Shown here in pieces: positions 40,617 through 52,600 of a DNA stretch of 64,000 nucleotides (the first letter of the stretch is position 1; each line of letters begins with the position of its first letter). Source of the stretch: Ceratorhiza oryzae-sativae (Eukaryota > Basidiomycota > Agaricomycetes > Cantharellales > Ceratobasidiaceae); contig JARWMV010000238.1 of the NCBI GenBank assembly GCA_030998015.1, forward strand, positions 62,001 to 126,000. Reading direction: 5' to 3'. The notes below the pieces were generated by a model that saw only the letters and a program-made list of their open reading frames with translations, did not search any database and was not told the DNA's origin. Position numbers and translations under genes: made by a program.

Positions 40617-42238
40617 ATGAACCAGGACGACGATTACGAAACCCTCCTTGAACTTACTGCCCAACTTCAACTTGAAGATATCGATGAATGGAGACACTCG
40701 CAGAAAGGCAAAGGTCGCATGGGATTCCGTAAGTTGGTCTGAAAGGCTAAAATCGTTTTTTTTTATACCTTGTACACATGCATCCTTGCCAGTTTCCGAC
40801 TTCCAATCATCTCTCAACGCTATGGAAGCTCAGCATAAAGCTACACTTCAATCGCTTTCTGACTATCGCATTGCGCGGGGTGCACAGCGCGCTGCGACGG
40901 ACGATGTGGATATCATCGAATTGATAGCAGCCATGGAAGAGCGAGAGCGTGCTGATCGTCAACTTGCGCTGAGACTGAGCAGTGATCCTAATTTCCAAAT
41001 ACCGTCGTCGCCATCGCCGCCACCGCCACCATCGCCACCTACACCATTGACGCCGGTTTATGCTAGCTCTAGCTCTAGCAGTGCCCTCAGCTCTCCAGGA
41101 TTCAGCATGTGGAGGCAAATGGGCTTCAGTAGTGCTAGAGCTGGTGCAAGGTGTGTAGCTTCACGTCGTTCTTAGGATACGCCCAACCTCGAGTTCGCAG
41201 CTCCGTCCACAAGCCGTCTGCTGGCGGATCGAATTTTGCTCCTTCGATTCTGAAGCTTGCAGCGGGAAGGTGAACGGATTAACTTTTTTTCGCAGACAGC
41301 TGGATCTGATGCATCTACATAGAACCACCGCGGATTGCGTCATTTGTAGCGATACGGTTACCCAAGCTTACCAGGCCCCGTGTGGCTGCTTCTACGATCG
41401 CGGCTGTCTTACCGAACTATTCGAGAAAGCTACAGTTGACGAGTCGCTCTTCCCTCCGCGCTGCTGCAACCAACAGATCTCGTTCCAAGTGGTCCGCACT
41501 ATTTTCAGCCCGCAGTTGATTCGCACGTTTGAACAAAAGGCAGAAGAGTTTAAAACGACCAATCGACTCTACTGCAATAGCCCTAAGTGCTCTGCTTTCC
41601 TCGGATCGGCCGTGCAAAACGAGCACCAAAAGACGAATAAACAGTGCACAAAATGTTACCGGCAAACCTGCACTTTCTGCAAGGGTGCCGGCCATGCTTC
41701 TTATGTTCCGTGTCCTACGGATACGGCTGCTCAACAGGTTCTTGCCCTCGGTCGGCAAGAAGGCTGGCAATCCTGCCCGAGCTGCCATAACATGGTCGAA
41801 CTTTCCGTCGGATGCTACCACATGACCTGTCGGTGCCGATATGAATTTTGTTACCTATGCGCCCAGCAGTGGAAGAACTGCACCTGCCCTCAGTGGGACG
41901 AGAACAGACTTATCGCACAAGCTGAACGCCGAGTGATACGTGATCGGGGAGCATTACCTCAAGCGGCCGCTCCAGCACTCCTGGCTGCACGTCTTCTTCA
42001 GGTTCGCCGAGCGGCAGAAAATCTACGCGAGAACCACAATTGCGCACATCATATCTACGGGTTCCGTAAGCAACTGGGGGGAGCCAACTGCGAGTCGTGT
42101 GGAAACTGGCTGCGAGATTTTTTACTGGTGAGTGGGCGTGTGGCGAATAGATTTCCTTGTTGACTCTTTTTGGGGGTTCAGAGGTGCCGTGGGTGTGGTA
42201 TTCAGGTCTGCGTGCGCTGCAGGCGAAACAGGCTCTAA
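40617..42238 (+). CDS. RBR-type E3 ubiquitin ligase, copy 1
   Basis: Predicted RING-between-RING ubiquitin ligase that takes ubiquitin from an E2 onto a RING2 cysteine and then onto substrate. Exons are 40617-40728, 40793-41150, 41201-41269, 41296-42127 and 42182-42238; 475 aa. The N-terminus (ETLLELTAQLQLEDIDEW) leads to a helical region and a proline tract (SPSPPPPPSPPTP). RING1 is CVICSDTVTQAYQAPCGCFY with PPRCCNQQI. The IBR is CNSPKCSAF...CTKCYRQTCTFCKGAGH. RING2 is CPSCHNMVELSVGCYHMTC with YEFCYLCAQQWKNC. A further Cys cluster, NCESCGNWL and RCRGCGIQVCVRCRR, ends the protein. The candidate catalytic Cys is in the CYHMTC segment. Substrate unknown. A tandem paralogue lies 2.5 kb downstream. 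Confidence 0.88.
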
Positions 42239-42615
42239 GTCCTGCAATGTTAAGCTTGTTATTTGAGATGAAGAGCTTTTAGGTTTGAAAAAAATCGGTA
42301 TTTCTTGGTGTCAGATTCTCTCGGTCGCTGCCCAATGCAGTTGTATGCTTGTTCAAGATTTTTGTAATACAATCAGGGCTATCTTACTGATTGTGTAACA
42401 TGGGCGGCGCTTGAAATCGACTTCCATACATATAATGCGCCACATAGTCATTACATGCGCATAGAGTCTGGCGTGACCAGTGGGCTGCCTCTAGGGCAGA
42501 CATGGGTAGGTATTTTAGCTTGCTAGAATCCAACAAGTGCAATTGCGCACCGGAGCCGGCGGGGGAGCACAACGTGTACTGATACAGTGATCAGCCCGGT
42601 GCTAACCGAGCGATC

Positions 42616-42658
42616 CCGGCGCAGGTCCCTTTTTGCACGAACGAGGGACCTGCGCCGG
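42616..42658. repeat. Perfect 15-bp inverted repeat (hairpin)
   Basis: CCGGCGCAGGTCCCT at 42616-42630 is exactly complementary to AGGGACCTGCGCCGG at 42644-42658, with a 13-nt loop. The arms are GC-rich. No adjacent gene end makes it an obvious terminator. Confidence 0.75.
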
Positions 42659-43529
42659 CTTCTTCTTGACCACTTCACGCGCTTGTACTGCCCCTCGTTC
42701 AACGCGTCTTTTAGTGCGGCCCTCTCACCCCGCTTCCTCGACGTCGCGCACGTTAGGGGTCTTGTGCCCATGTGTCTGGTACGACCTCGACCCAGCGAAT
42801 CATGCTCGCTACTCGAGACAGCCGGTCAAGCTGGCGCGCTCGCGTCCCCCATCCTTACCAGAATCCATAAACGTGGCTGTACCATGTACTTACATTTACG
42901 TAGCTTTCCTTTAATTCTATCCGTATATACATTTCAGCGCATAATAGCGCCGGCCCCAGCGTCAGTATAAAGCTCGCTACCCTGAAGAGGGGGCTGTTTT
43001 TGAGCGCGACTACGGTATATCACTCCAATATGGGCTCCTGTAAATTCCGTAGAGACGCTCGCTCTCGTGCCCTCTCCTGTTCATCTTCGGGCAACCAAGT
43101 TGAAATGTGACCCGTCTGGATTATTATTGTTTCATTCAAACAAAGGGCTTACAGTAGCCCCCAAAATACTATACCAATTGAAGGATAAGTGTTGCGTAGT
43201 TAGAGGCAGTATTTGAGTGGAATCATTAGGTATATGAAAACGGTCGTGATTGCACAAACGCTCCTATACTTTCCTAAATGCAACGATCGTTCCTCTCCGT
43301 ATGGTTCAAGCAGCCTGGTTTCCAGTCCCGGGCAACCAGAGGGTTAGTTGTCTTACTGAGCATGCATAAACTAAGTGAATTGTTGAAACGACTGTGGCGA
43401 GGAATACACAGAGAACTTGCTAACAACTTTACTATCCATTGTATCGAATTGAGCGCTGTGAGCTTGCCAAGTGCATGGCCTTTCGGCGGAATCTCTCCCA
43501 AGTTATCCCTAGTACTAGCGGTTTCAGCG

Positions 43530-43630
43530 CATCTGCAACTCGTGCTAAGCTCTGGAGAGGCTCTGAAAGGCTCCAGAGCTCCCAGGAGGAAACACCTTGC
43601 AGCCAGAGCTCGCCCAGAGTATGCTGGTTC
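43530..43630 (+). repeat. Inverted ~100-bp repeat, left copy, with internal palindrome
   Basis: Contains AGCTCTGGAGAGGCTCTGAA and AGGCTCCAGAGCT, itself a palindrome, followed by a CAGGAGGAAACACCTTGC segment. The whole recurs in reverse complement at 44093-44205. It resembles a small non-autonomous inverted-repeat element. Confidence 0.7.
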
Positions 43631-44092
43631 TAGCACAGGGAAGAATCAGGGATTGGAGTGCAGCTGTGTTTTGTCGCCAGGGGCGTAAATAGCGGTCCGC
43701 TGAAAGGGTTGCCAGCTTATCATTTTGTTTTTGTACTCTAGCCTCGCTCGAATCGATATAATACTTCAGGTTCATAGTACTAGAATATATTTATAATTAC
43801 ATACAAGCTTTGAATCACGTTAAAATCTGGAGCTTGAAGCTCAAAATCTGACACGAATAACCGACAGCAGTCTGTACTTTAAGCAAACCTTGAAATCGGA
43901 GGCTTGCAGATCGACGCTGACTTCAAGAGTTCTGGCCGAGGCGCAGGATGACCTGCCCGTGGGTAGTTTATAGTATTTAGACAGGTTTTTCAATGAGTGA
44001 GCGAGGGGACACGGCTGGGTCAAAAGATAGCATTTATTCTCAATTTACTTTGTATTACATGAAACCAGCCCATTCGGGCGTCTGCAATGACA

Positions 44093-44205
44093 CTCTGAGT
44101 CAGCATCAGAAAGTTCTGGACGAGCTCTGGCCGCAAGGTGTTTCCTCCTGGAAGCTCTGGAGCCTTTCAGAGCCTCTCCAGAGCTCAGCACGAGTTGCAG
44201 ATGCG
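44093..44205 (-). repeat. Inverted ~100-bp repeat, right copy
   Basis: Reverse complement of 43530-43630 with a few mismatches (GCAAGGTGTTTCCTCCTGG and AGAGCCTCTCCAGAGCT are shared). It lies in the same spacer between the two RBR genes. Confidence 0.7.
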
Positions 44206-44751
44206 ATACCTTGCCGGTTTGGCAAAATAATAACATGCCATTGAGTTCAAAGTATACCACTGGGTCCATTATTTGTTTACCGTTATTCTGTTTGCAGTAC
44301 TAACTATCAGCCAATATCGGGAATATGCGGAGATGAACCGATATGCTCGCTGGCAAGTACCGAGGCGAGTGGAGGTCTCACCTGGTACGAGGAAACTATC
44401 TAGTCCAACCGCTCCTTGAGGCATTCTAAAAGTGAGGCTAAATTATATTCAAGCGAGTGTAGGGAGTCTATGGTATGTGTCGGATGAAAATTTTTCATGC
44501 TCAGGAGGATGATTGGGATTGGTACTAGCCCATCGGGAGAAGTTCTTTTAGCGAATCAGAATTACCTAAACATTGAAGGGACGAGGCCCATATGGAAATT
44601 AAAGAACGGGAGGTATGACTTATCCATGCGTCGTGGTACCCATGGGATAGTCAGACCCTGGGTCGGCAATCGATCGATGGTGTGGCACAAAACACATGGG
44701 GTGGCTGATTGTGCTTTCCCTCCCCCCCCCTCAGCCCGTTCTGCACCAATC

Positions 44752-46381
44752 ATGAGCCATGACGATGATTTCGAAACGCTCCTTGAACTTACCGCCCAAC
44801 TCCAACTTCAAGATATTGAAGAATGGAGAGCGTCACAGAAAGGCAAAAATCGTATAGGAGTTGGTAAGTATTGTATGATGCTGATCAGTTGTTGCCCTTC
44901 ACCCATACGGAAGCTAGTTTCAGAAACCGAGCTCTCTTTGAACGCTATTGAATTACACCACAGAACTATACTTCAAAGCCTTTTGGATCGTCGCATCGCA
45001 CAAAGTGCACAGCGCGCGGCTACGGAAGATCAACCTCTGCTTGACGCTATGTCGGCTATCGAAGAACAAGAGCGTGCAGACCATCAACTTGCGCTTAGGT
45101 TAAGTAATGATCTAAACGGTCCAACGTCACCTTCACTTTCCGCACCAACCGTTGCTACTCCTTCACGGGCGAGTTCAGTTTACAACCCACCGGGAGCGTC
45201 AAGCCCGAGAAGTACTGCGAGTTATACAGGCTCAGTTAATAGTTCGATACTAGAGCGGGTGTCTCTAAACAGTTCTAGGACTGGCATGAGGTCAGTCAGT
45301 GGGCCATATTTCACTCTTAGCTGCTAATGGTATCAAGCCCACAGCTCTGCATACAACGTGCCTGCGAACATCCCTACGTTTGTACCTACGATTCTGAGAC
45401 TCGCTGGAGGAAGGTACGAATATTAATATTAACTAATAAAAGAAGGAACTGATAGTATGGCCAGACCTACGGTCGATTGTATTATATGCGGTGATACCGT
45501 CACTCAAGCATATCAGGCCCCGTGTGGCTGCTTCTATGATCGCGGATGTCTTATCGAACTATTCGAGAAAGCTACAGTTGACGAGTCTCTCTTTCCTCCG
45601 CGCTGCTGCAACCAACAGATCTCGTTCCAAGTCGTTCGTACGATTTTCAGCCCGCAGTTGATTCGCACGTTTGAACAGAAGGCGGAAGAGTATAAGACCA
45701 CCAACCGACTCTATTGTCACAACCCTGTATGCTCCGCTTTCATTGGGCCGGCCGTTGGAAACGAACGCGAGAAGACCAACCAGCAGTGCACACAGTGCTC
45801 TCGCCTGACTTGCTCCTTCTGTAAAGGCGCTGGGCATGCTTCATATTCCCCTTGTCGTGGAGATGTGGGTACAGAGCAAGTCCTGGCGCTTGGCCGGCAG
45901 GAAGGCTGGCAGTCATGCCCGAGCTGTCACAATATGGTGGAGCTTATGATAGGATGCTACCATATGACGTGCCGTGCCGGTACGAGTTTTGTTACCTATG
46001 TTCACAGCGATGGAAGAACTGCACCTGCCGCCAGTGGGACGAGCCGCATCTCCTTGAGGAAGCCGATCGGCGAGTCGTGCGTACGCAGGGTGCACTACCG
46101 CAGAGGGCTGGAACCGCTCAAATCACCGCACGACGTCAACAGATTCAACAAGTAGCACGGGCCTTGAGAGAGAACCATCGTTGTGCACATCATACACATG
46201 GATTCATTAAACAAAATAGCCCGGGAAATTGCGAGTCTTGCGGGGGATTAAGCGACTTCTTGCTTGTAAGTAGAATTTTACTCGGTAAAACACTGGGATC
46301 GAACTGAATTCAACTCAAATTTAGCGCTGTCGGGGATGCGCTATCCAAGTTTGTGTTCATTGTAGGCGAAATAGGCTTTAG
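44752..46381 (+). CDS. RBR-type E3 ubiquitin ligase, copy 2 (frame break in RING2)
   Basis: Tandem paralogue of the 40617 gene with the same exon pattern: 44752-44863 (112 nt in both), 44918-45290, 45345-45413 (69 nt in both), 45456-46265 and 46325-46381. RING1 (CIICGDTVTQAYQAPCGCFY, PPRCCNQQI), IBR (CHNPVCSAF...CTQCSRLTCSFCKGAGH) and RING2 start (CPSCHNMVELMIGCYHMTCR) are almost identical to copy 1. The serine-rich linker is diverged and lacks the long proline run. One base is missing at 45974/45975 (TGCCG.TGCCGG against TGTCGGTGCCGA in copy 1), shifting the frame just after the candidate catalytic CYHMTC segment. The downstream frame (YEFCYLCSQRWKNC and RCRGCAIQVCVHCRR) is well conserved, so this is either a recent mutation or a consensus error. 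Confidence 0.85.
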
Positions 46382-47173
46382 GCTCTGCGGGGCCAAACCT
46401 GCACAGCGGCACTCACGCCATTCAAATACTAAAATAGTGAATCAATGTGAAGTCGGGATATAATTCTAGCCCCATACCAAGAAACACACCGCTGAGAATG
46501 TTGATACTTGCTAGCAACACGCTATGGGTTACTCTGAAACCGAAGCGGTCGTTCGCTGAGTCGTTGAGTTTCAGGCTATGACTACGCTATTGGATATTAT
46601 TCAACTTTCGGCTTGACGGGTCCGATCTAACCTAGGTTTCCGCTCCCTACGAAACGTCAGCCAGAGATCCACTGAGCGCTAAGATAATCACTAGTCGACC
46701 TGCCTGATCAAATAGATAGGTATGGCACCTACCTGCTGCCCCGGTGTGTCCTACTTCCTTCACTGCGAGCAACGTTCATTGTTTCATACTCCACGACCTA
46801 TTCAGGCCATCCGGGTGGTATCCACAGCCGCATATATACACTATTGCTATGCTGCATGTTCACGCCGGCGAGACGACGATGTATTTTTTCGACGGATAAT
46901 CACAAGGGTGAAGGTTTTGCGAGCTCATGTCTCCTGGTGCGAATGCTTGTATCAATTTGGGGAAGGGAGAAACATAAGGGGTATAGTGAATATGGTCTAT
47001 GCCAAGCGGCAATGCTACTTGGAGCGAATCTATGGCCACAAGGTACAAATATTATTCAAGCAACTTCCCGGCCTACAATGGAAAATACCTCATATTTTAC
47101 GATTTGAGCTCGTATTGTGGTACAGGCGCTATGAGCAGAGGGTTTAAATGAGAAAAAACATCTGGGTATTGGG
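46382..47173. other. Intergenic, no supported gene
   Basis: Convergent 3' flanks of RBR copy 2 (plus) and family copy C (minus). A 142-codon plus-strand frame (46722-47147) has no recognisable motif and is not supported. Confidence 0.5.
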
Positions 47174-48749
47174 TTACTCACTCGCTGGACTGCTCGTAGA
47201 GTGTGCCCGACCGTAGCGTTGCTCAAGCATCGGCCCAACAACTCCAAACAGCCCGACCAGCGCCATATACATGCTCCAGGTACCTAAAATGAGGTGAAAG
47301 TCAGCCGTGGGGGTTATTGTAACGATAGGGGCCAGTGCTCACCAATGAACACGGAAGTGATCAGACTGCCAGGTGTTTTGATTTTGAACTCTGGACATAG
47401 ATAATCGACCTTCGCCACGGCTGACGTGTTGCCGGCGGCCAGAACACTCGGCACAACAACATTAATACTAGTATTAGATGCAAGGAGGCTATCAACCCAG
47501 GTAGAGCCTTTGAGGCATCTGAGGGCTGAACCACAGATACCCATGTCGGGGTGATTGCGAACGAATTGCGACAAAAAAGGGCTAGAGTGTATGCGTGACG
47601 AGAACTCTTGTTTACTCAGTAATGTATTTGAAGGCTCAATGTTCCCGAAATCGATGCTATAGTGGGGTGAGCTATTTTAATGTTTGTGTTGTAAAACCGA
47701 TGACGTACTGGTAGGCGTCGTGTAGCACAGTAAACACATTCAAAAACTCCGCCTCAATCGGCGTCAAGAACGAGCATATGCCGTTCCAGTAGGCACCAGT
47801 TCCGTTCGGATAGGTTACCCCGCATTTGGGAACCGTCATCCTCATATTCTGCGGCTCACATGTTTCATTCTGCCCACCTGGACAGGCTAAAACGCCCCCA
47901 GCTGTAATAAGATTGGGAATATTATTTGCCGAGGCTTGGTTCAACACGTCCAAAGCAAAAACGAGATCGGAACTGGTGGCGTCAATAACGCCGACAATGT
48001 TTAGAAGTGAGGAGGCGTTGCGCTGGAGCAGCCGGTCCGCATCGAGCAACTCGGTGCTGCGGCGGCCCTGTAAGTAATAGTTGATGATATCGTCAGAGTA
48101 CGGATTGCCGTCATTGATGGAGAACTTTGACACCAAGGAGAGTGCGTATGGAAGCTCGGCACCCGCGCAGAACACGCGTGTCTAACACAATGTAAAAATC
48201 AGCCACGGTATGAGATGCGCAGATAACATACGTTGAATTGAGTAATGCGCCGCGCGAGGTCAAAGTCGGCTGCAATGCCGTCCACAGTGCAGCTACGAAG
48301 TGGATTGGCCATGTAAGGCCAGGAACCGCTTATTTCCCTACTGTCCGCTCCAAACACACCACGAAGCTCTAACGAGGGTTAGCTTTATCTCGTAAGGAAA
48401 CGCAGCCCGACGTACCGTACGGAAAAAGTGATGAATTGGTGATGATGGCTGACCTGCGAGGTAAGGATACGGGGCTGCAATCTCCAGCAGATCGTACCGA
48501 CAGTGCGCGTGTCGACCACCAATAGGACTCTGTGATGTTGGGGTTTGGCCGTAGCACTGTGACAATGTCATATCCCTGGAGCACAACTGGCGGGTTCACT
48601 CGCTGAGAGACGTAGAATTTCAGGCCACGGATACAATACCTACCGTTGAGAACCGCGAGCGCAACAATCGCGATTATCGAGGCCACCGAAAAGCAGAAAG
48701 TGAGGCCGGGGATTGTGTATTCCCTCTTGACATTGTACTCCAGAGGCAT
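47174..48749 (-). CDS. Two-transmembrane secreted-domain protein, family copy C
   Basis: Diverged paralogue of copies A and B on the minus strand. Exons 48644-48749 (106 nt), 48416-48598, 48232-48368 (137 nt), 47709-48181, 47343-47656 and 47174-47283 join in frame to 440 aa. It begins MPLEYNVKREYTIPGLTFCF, followed by the N-terminal helix (ASIIAIVALAVLN). Shared motifs are SYWWST, RSCTVDGI, CPGGQNETC, TWVDSLLASN, VDYLCPEFKIKTPGSLITSVFIG and the C-terminal helix MYMALVGLFGVVGP before EQRYGRA. The second exon pair totals 787 nt (473+314) as in copy A (476+311), showing common ancestry of the gene structure. No frame break. The C-terminal tail is shorter than in A. Confidence 0.8.
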
Positions 48750-49038
48750 GGTGTTCGAGGGGGGGGTACATCGGCACGTTCATTGCTCAGTCTTATACAA
48801 TACACGCCTTCAGGCACGCCCGCGTCTGTTCCTATTCCCGACATGTGCTTAGCCGCCAAGTCAAGAGAGGCTGTGCTGCGACCGAGGATCTCAACTCGGT
48901 TGAACTCCTATTTATGAAGCACGTGATTGGGTGGCGCCGCGGGTGAACAACCCGACTGTTAGAACCAAACAACCAGGACACCAAGGGACACTCATATAGT
49001 GATCTTCCCAGAGGTCTCTTGTTTAGCGTTCGGCATGC

Positions 49039-49340
49039 ATGTCATCCTCTAGTTTCGGAGGTGTTCGTTTGGATGCGCTCGTCAATTGGCAATTAACGCA
49101 ATTGGCTGCTGCAAGGGGCCCCAGCACTGTGCGAGGTGGTCAGCTCCATGGTGGTCTCCCAGCGCCGAACCCTAGGGCTGGAGCACAACAAACAACTATT
49201 GGAGCATCGAGCGTCCCGAATTCGAGGGTCCGAGTGGATGAGAGTGTATGTACCCCACTGCTATTTAAATGAATCTCGGATTACTTAAATTATCCTAACA
49301 GGTCATTTTCGACGGTCCGTACTTGCAAGGCAATACATGA
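49039..49340 (+). CDS. Possible small protein, 81 aa (hypothetical)
   Basis: An ORF from ATG 49039 runs to a donor after 49245 and can be spliced to 49302-49340, giving 81 aa. The product is Ser/Gly/Ala/Arg-rich (TQLAAARGPSTVRGGQLHG) with no recognised motif. It sits 290 bp from the start of copy C, in divergent orientation. The splice sites (GTATGT...AACAG) look good but the gene lacks independent support. Confidence 0.3.
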
Positions 49341-49634
49341 AGGGACTGAGGGTTATCTATTTCATAGAGCCTAGTGACTATGTTGGCCCCAAGCAGGAAA
49401 TACAGGTCTAGCAAGCTCTAGCCGTATGCAATCGAGTTTGAGGCAAACTCACTGGTGGGTATGAATAGGCCATTTGGAGCTATAGTCGGCAATTCTGAAC
49501 TTCATCAAGGTCGCTGATGCTGCAGCGGACGCGATCAAGTACGAATATTCCTCGAGTGCGATGGTTTCCACTCTCGTCAATATAAACGCCCAGCCTTGCG
49601 GACGTCCGTCAGTCTGGGAGTGAAGCTATCATAT

Positions 49635-52600
49635 TTATATGCAATTCTCCTGGCCGAAATATTCTCGGATAATTGCCTTAGGTAGGCCACTAGTTGGGTT
49701 TACGTCTAGTGACCTGAGGATCGAGTTTGAACAGGTTGCGCCAGTTTTTCCCATGTTATCCGCATCTCGCGATCTCAAGCGAAAGTCTACAATACGCGGC
49801 AGCTCCGACTTCCGGTCGGTGTCCTCTGGTAGCATACGCGAAACTACCTGCTGTAAATCCTCGAACTCACCTGCGAAATCTCGTTCAATCGCATCTTCTG
49901 GAACCACACGTCGTTGATCTCATCGACAACCTCAGGCTACCGTTCAGATCGACCCAGTGCCATGTGGCTATACACCGAATAGTTCCCATTCTAAATCTTA
50001 AACGCTTTACATAAAAATCGGTCCCTTCGCAACCATAGACCATCTCGGAGCGCGACTAAATACCTGAGGACCACTCCTGCCACGAAGAGATGGGCTGTAA
50101 TCCCTAGCTGTTAACCAAGATGGCATCCAACCCCGTTCGCCGTTGCTCTCTTTTACAACCTAGAAACGAAATAGCAAAAGGTATTCCTGTTCAAAACACA
50201 CAACGATCAGGTGTCAAAAATAGGTGCTCACGTATGACCAATGGTTGTATCGCTTAAATACGTATATATGCTCATTCCCTTTGACGCTCAACTCTCCCTC
50301 CCCTTTTGCATGGTATTTTTTAAGGGCCACTCCGGGAAATCCCTCAGCAGTTTTAAGATGCAAGGGCTTTATAGGCCTGCGCGTCGCTGCTTGATAGGTA
50401 CTAATTGACTTCCCAAGAGCTTGGGAGACTGCGATTGCTGGAGGAACCACCGTTTCAAGCATACAAGCAGCCGGGACCCACGAATGTTTTCCGTTCTCCT
50501 CTAATTTTCCCGTGCCGGCCGGTCTCGTTGAACAATCCACAAATCCTTTGTCCGCCCTAGGATGATGAATGCATCATGCCTAAAGAAATCAAACTAGTTA
50601 CCAGGTTCACAAACGTAACTTGCTCTTACAAAGAAACATCAAATTCATCCCTGATTGAGCAGTATAAGGATAGATGGCAACCGCGTAACACCTGGTCGCC
50701 TCATAGACTACGTTCTTACGCTCCTTGGTTGTGGAAGCTAACCCGCGGCCCGCCTGATTCCTAGTGGTTTGTCGGCCCATGGTGTCTACCATAGGTGAGC
50801 CATCTTGCGATTTACGGCAAGACCGGCATGCCGGCGTTTTTTGCGCGATGACAGTCGGAGAGGGAATGTTCCTAATGTGGCGTATAGTGAACCACGGATC
50901 CCTGTTCTGGCTTTGAGCTGATAAAATAGGACCACGGGTTTTTCGCTATAGCTTAAGCAACGCTCTAAGACATTGTAAGATATAACCAATTATAAACTGC
51001 TGCGTCGCCCTACCCGTGTTGTCATAGCAAATAAAAACCGCGTATTGGTGCCAATCGTCATGGTATTTGTACTTGTGGAGTGCGGCTCGTAATATCTTGG
51101 AGCAATAGTCTCCAAGAGTGACCCCATGTAGATCTAAGAGTCTTAATTTAGGACCTGGGTTACGTTCGTCGTTTGTTTTTGCCAGGAGCTGGTCTTTCGG
51201 GTGAGATTTCGCATCTTGCATTCTTCAAATCAGGATCGGTATCCCGCCACCACTTGTCCTAGTACTTTATCAGTATAAACCCTTGATGCCAAAAACAAAT
51301 TGGATGCATATACCTGCAAAATATTAACACACGCGTTTTGTTCCTGCACAGTGCCATGAGATCCAGGCAGGTTTTCATACTTGGTTGTAGCTGGAACCCA
51401 GGGACGCTCCTCCTGTGGAGCTTGAGCCTTCCTGGATAGATTCGGCGCGAATCCTGTATACGGTAGTGCAATGGCAGTCCATGCGCCACTGGCACATCCC
51501 CAGCAATTGTCGGTCCCTCTGTTTCCATACAACGCCATGCGGATGTCAAAGACGGTAGACTTTGGACTCTTCGTGCCCCCAGACCGCGCTTTAAACTACT
51601 CCCGCTGTTTGCGCGGCCCCATAGGTCATTTGGTTGGTCGGATTTGCCTGCCAGCTGTGCTGAGTCTTGCTGGTTTGTGCATATCGCAATCTCATCCATG
51701 AGGCGCACTGGTTCCCCCAGCGGAGTCGGCTGTCCCTAGTATTGTTCCATTATAATCATCACTGGTTTGGTGGTAGATTCACCTCTGTTACGTACCAGAA
51801 TTCCTCGGGGCGATTTTGTGATTTTAGCCAGATCGGTTAGACTGTTAGTGTGAGCGACTAAAGACTCAAAGGACTCCGATGACACAGAGCCATAGTCGCT
51901 ACTGTGCCAGTATCTGACGCCGAGTCGATTCCAGACTCATGCAATACAATATCCATAACCTTTTTTGTTGTGTATTTTGTTCAGCAATGAAGCGCCCTCA
52001 GTTATAATTATTGTCCACTCACACAATTTCGGATTGCCGCTGCGCGCGGTCGGTTTTCCGGGAGATGAGCCCACGAATCTACCATTGTTCTCCATAGTAG
52101 TTCTGCCTCATGGGGTTCAAATGACGGGAATGTTTTCGGACGTTCAGGTATCTTTTTTTTCAACAGTACGATCGTAATCACTGCTGGTTCTTTCGTGGTC
52201 GTATTGAATGGCACTAAGCCTGTGACCAATTCCTACATCGCCTCATGAGTTTGATACAACGCCGGTTAGATAGCAGATCACTATTAAATACCAAAAATGT
52301 CTTCCATATAATATGACGTTATTATTCGATATCAAGGACCAGCCGCTCACTCACCATTCCGAGCGCATATACGTCTGCTTCCATGCTCTGTTCGGTAGAG
52401 GCATCCAGTATCTCGGGCGCCTTTGGGGCGCCACCGTCCGCATAACAAATGAACAAATATTTAAGACGGTTGGTGAATGACTTACCGCCCACCGTGTAGA
52501 GTAGCTCTGGACGCCAGTTGTGGTGGTAAAGCCTAGTGTACCTTTTTTCAGCTGAGTACAGCCAAAGTCCATGAGCTTAGGAATGCCCTTTTCAGATATG

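Larger units (their letters stand above)
42239..44751. other. Spacer between the RBR genes with repeats, no gene
   Basis: 2.5 kb without a supported coding gene. It contains a perfect GC-rich hairpin (42616-42658) and an inverted pair of ~100-bp repeats (about 43530-43630 and 44093-44205). Its 3' end is the duplicated RBR promoter. Confidence 0.6.

Noticed and set aside
46722..47147. 142-codon plus-strand ORF between RBR copy 2 and copy C
   Set aside because: Composition is unlike the real genes and no domain is visible; probably chance.
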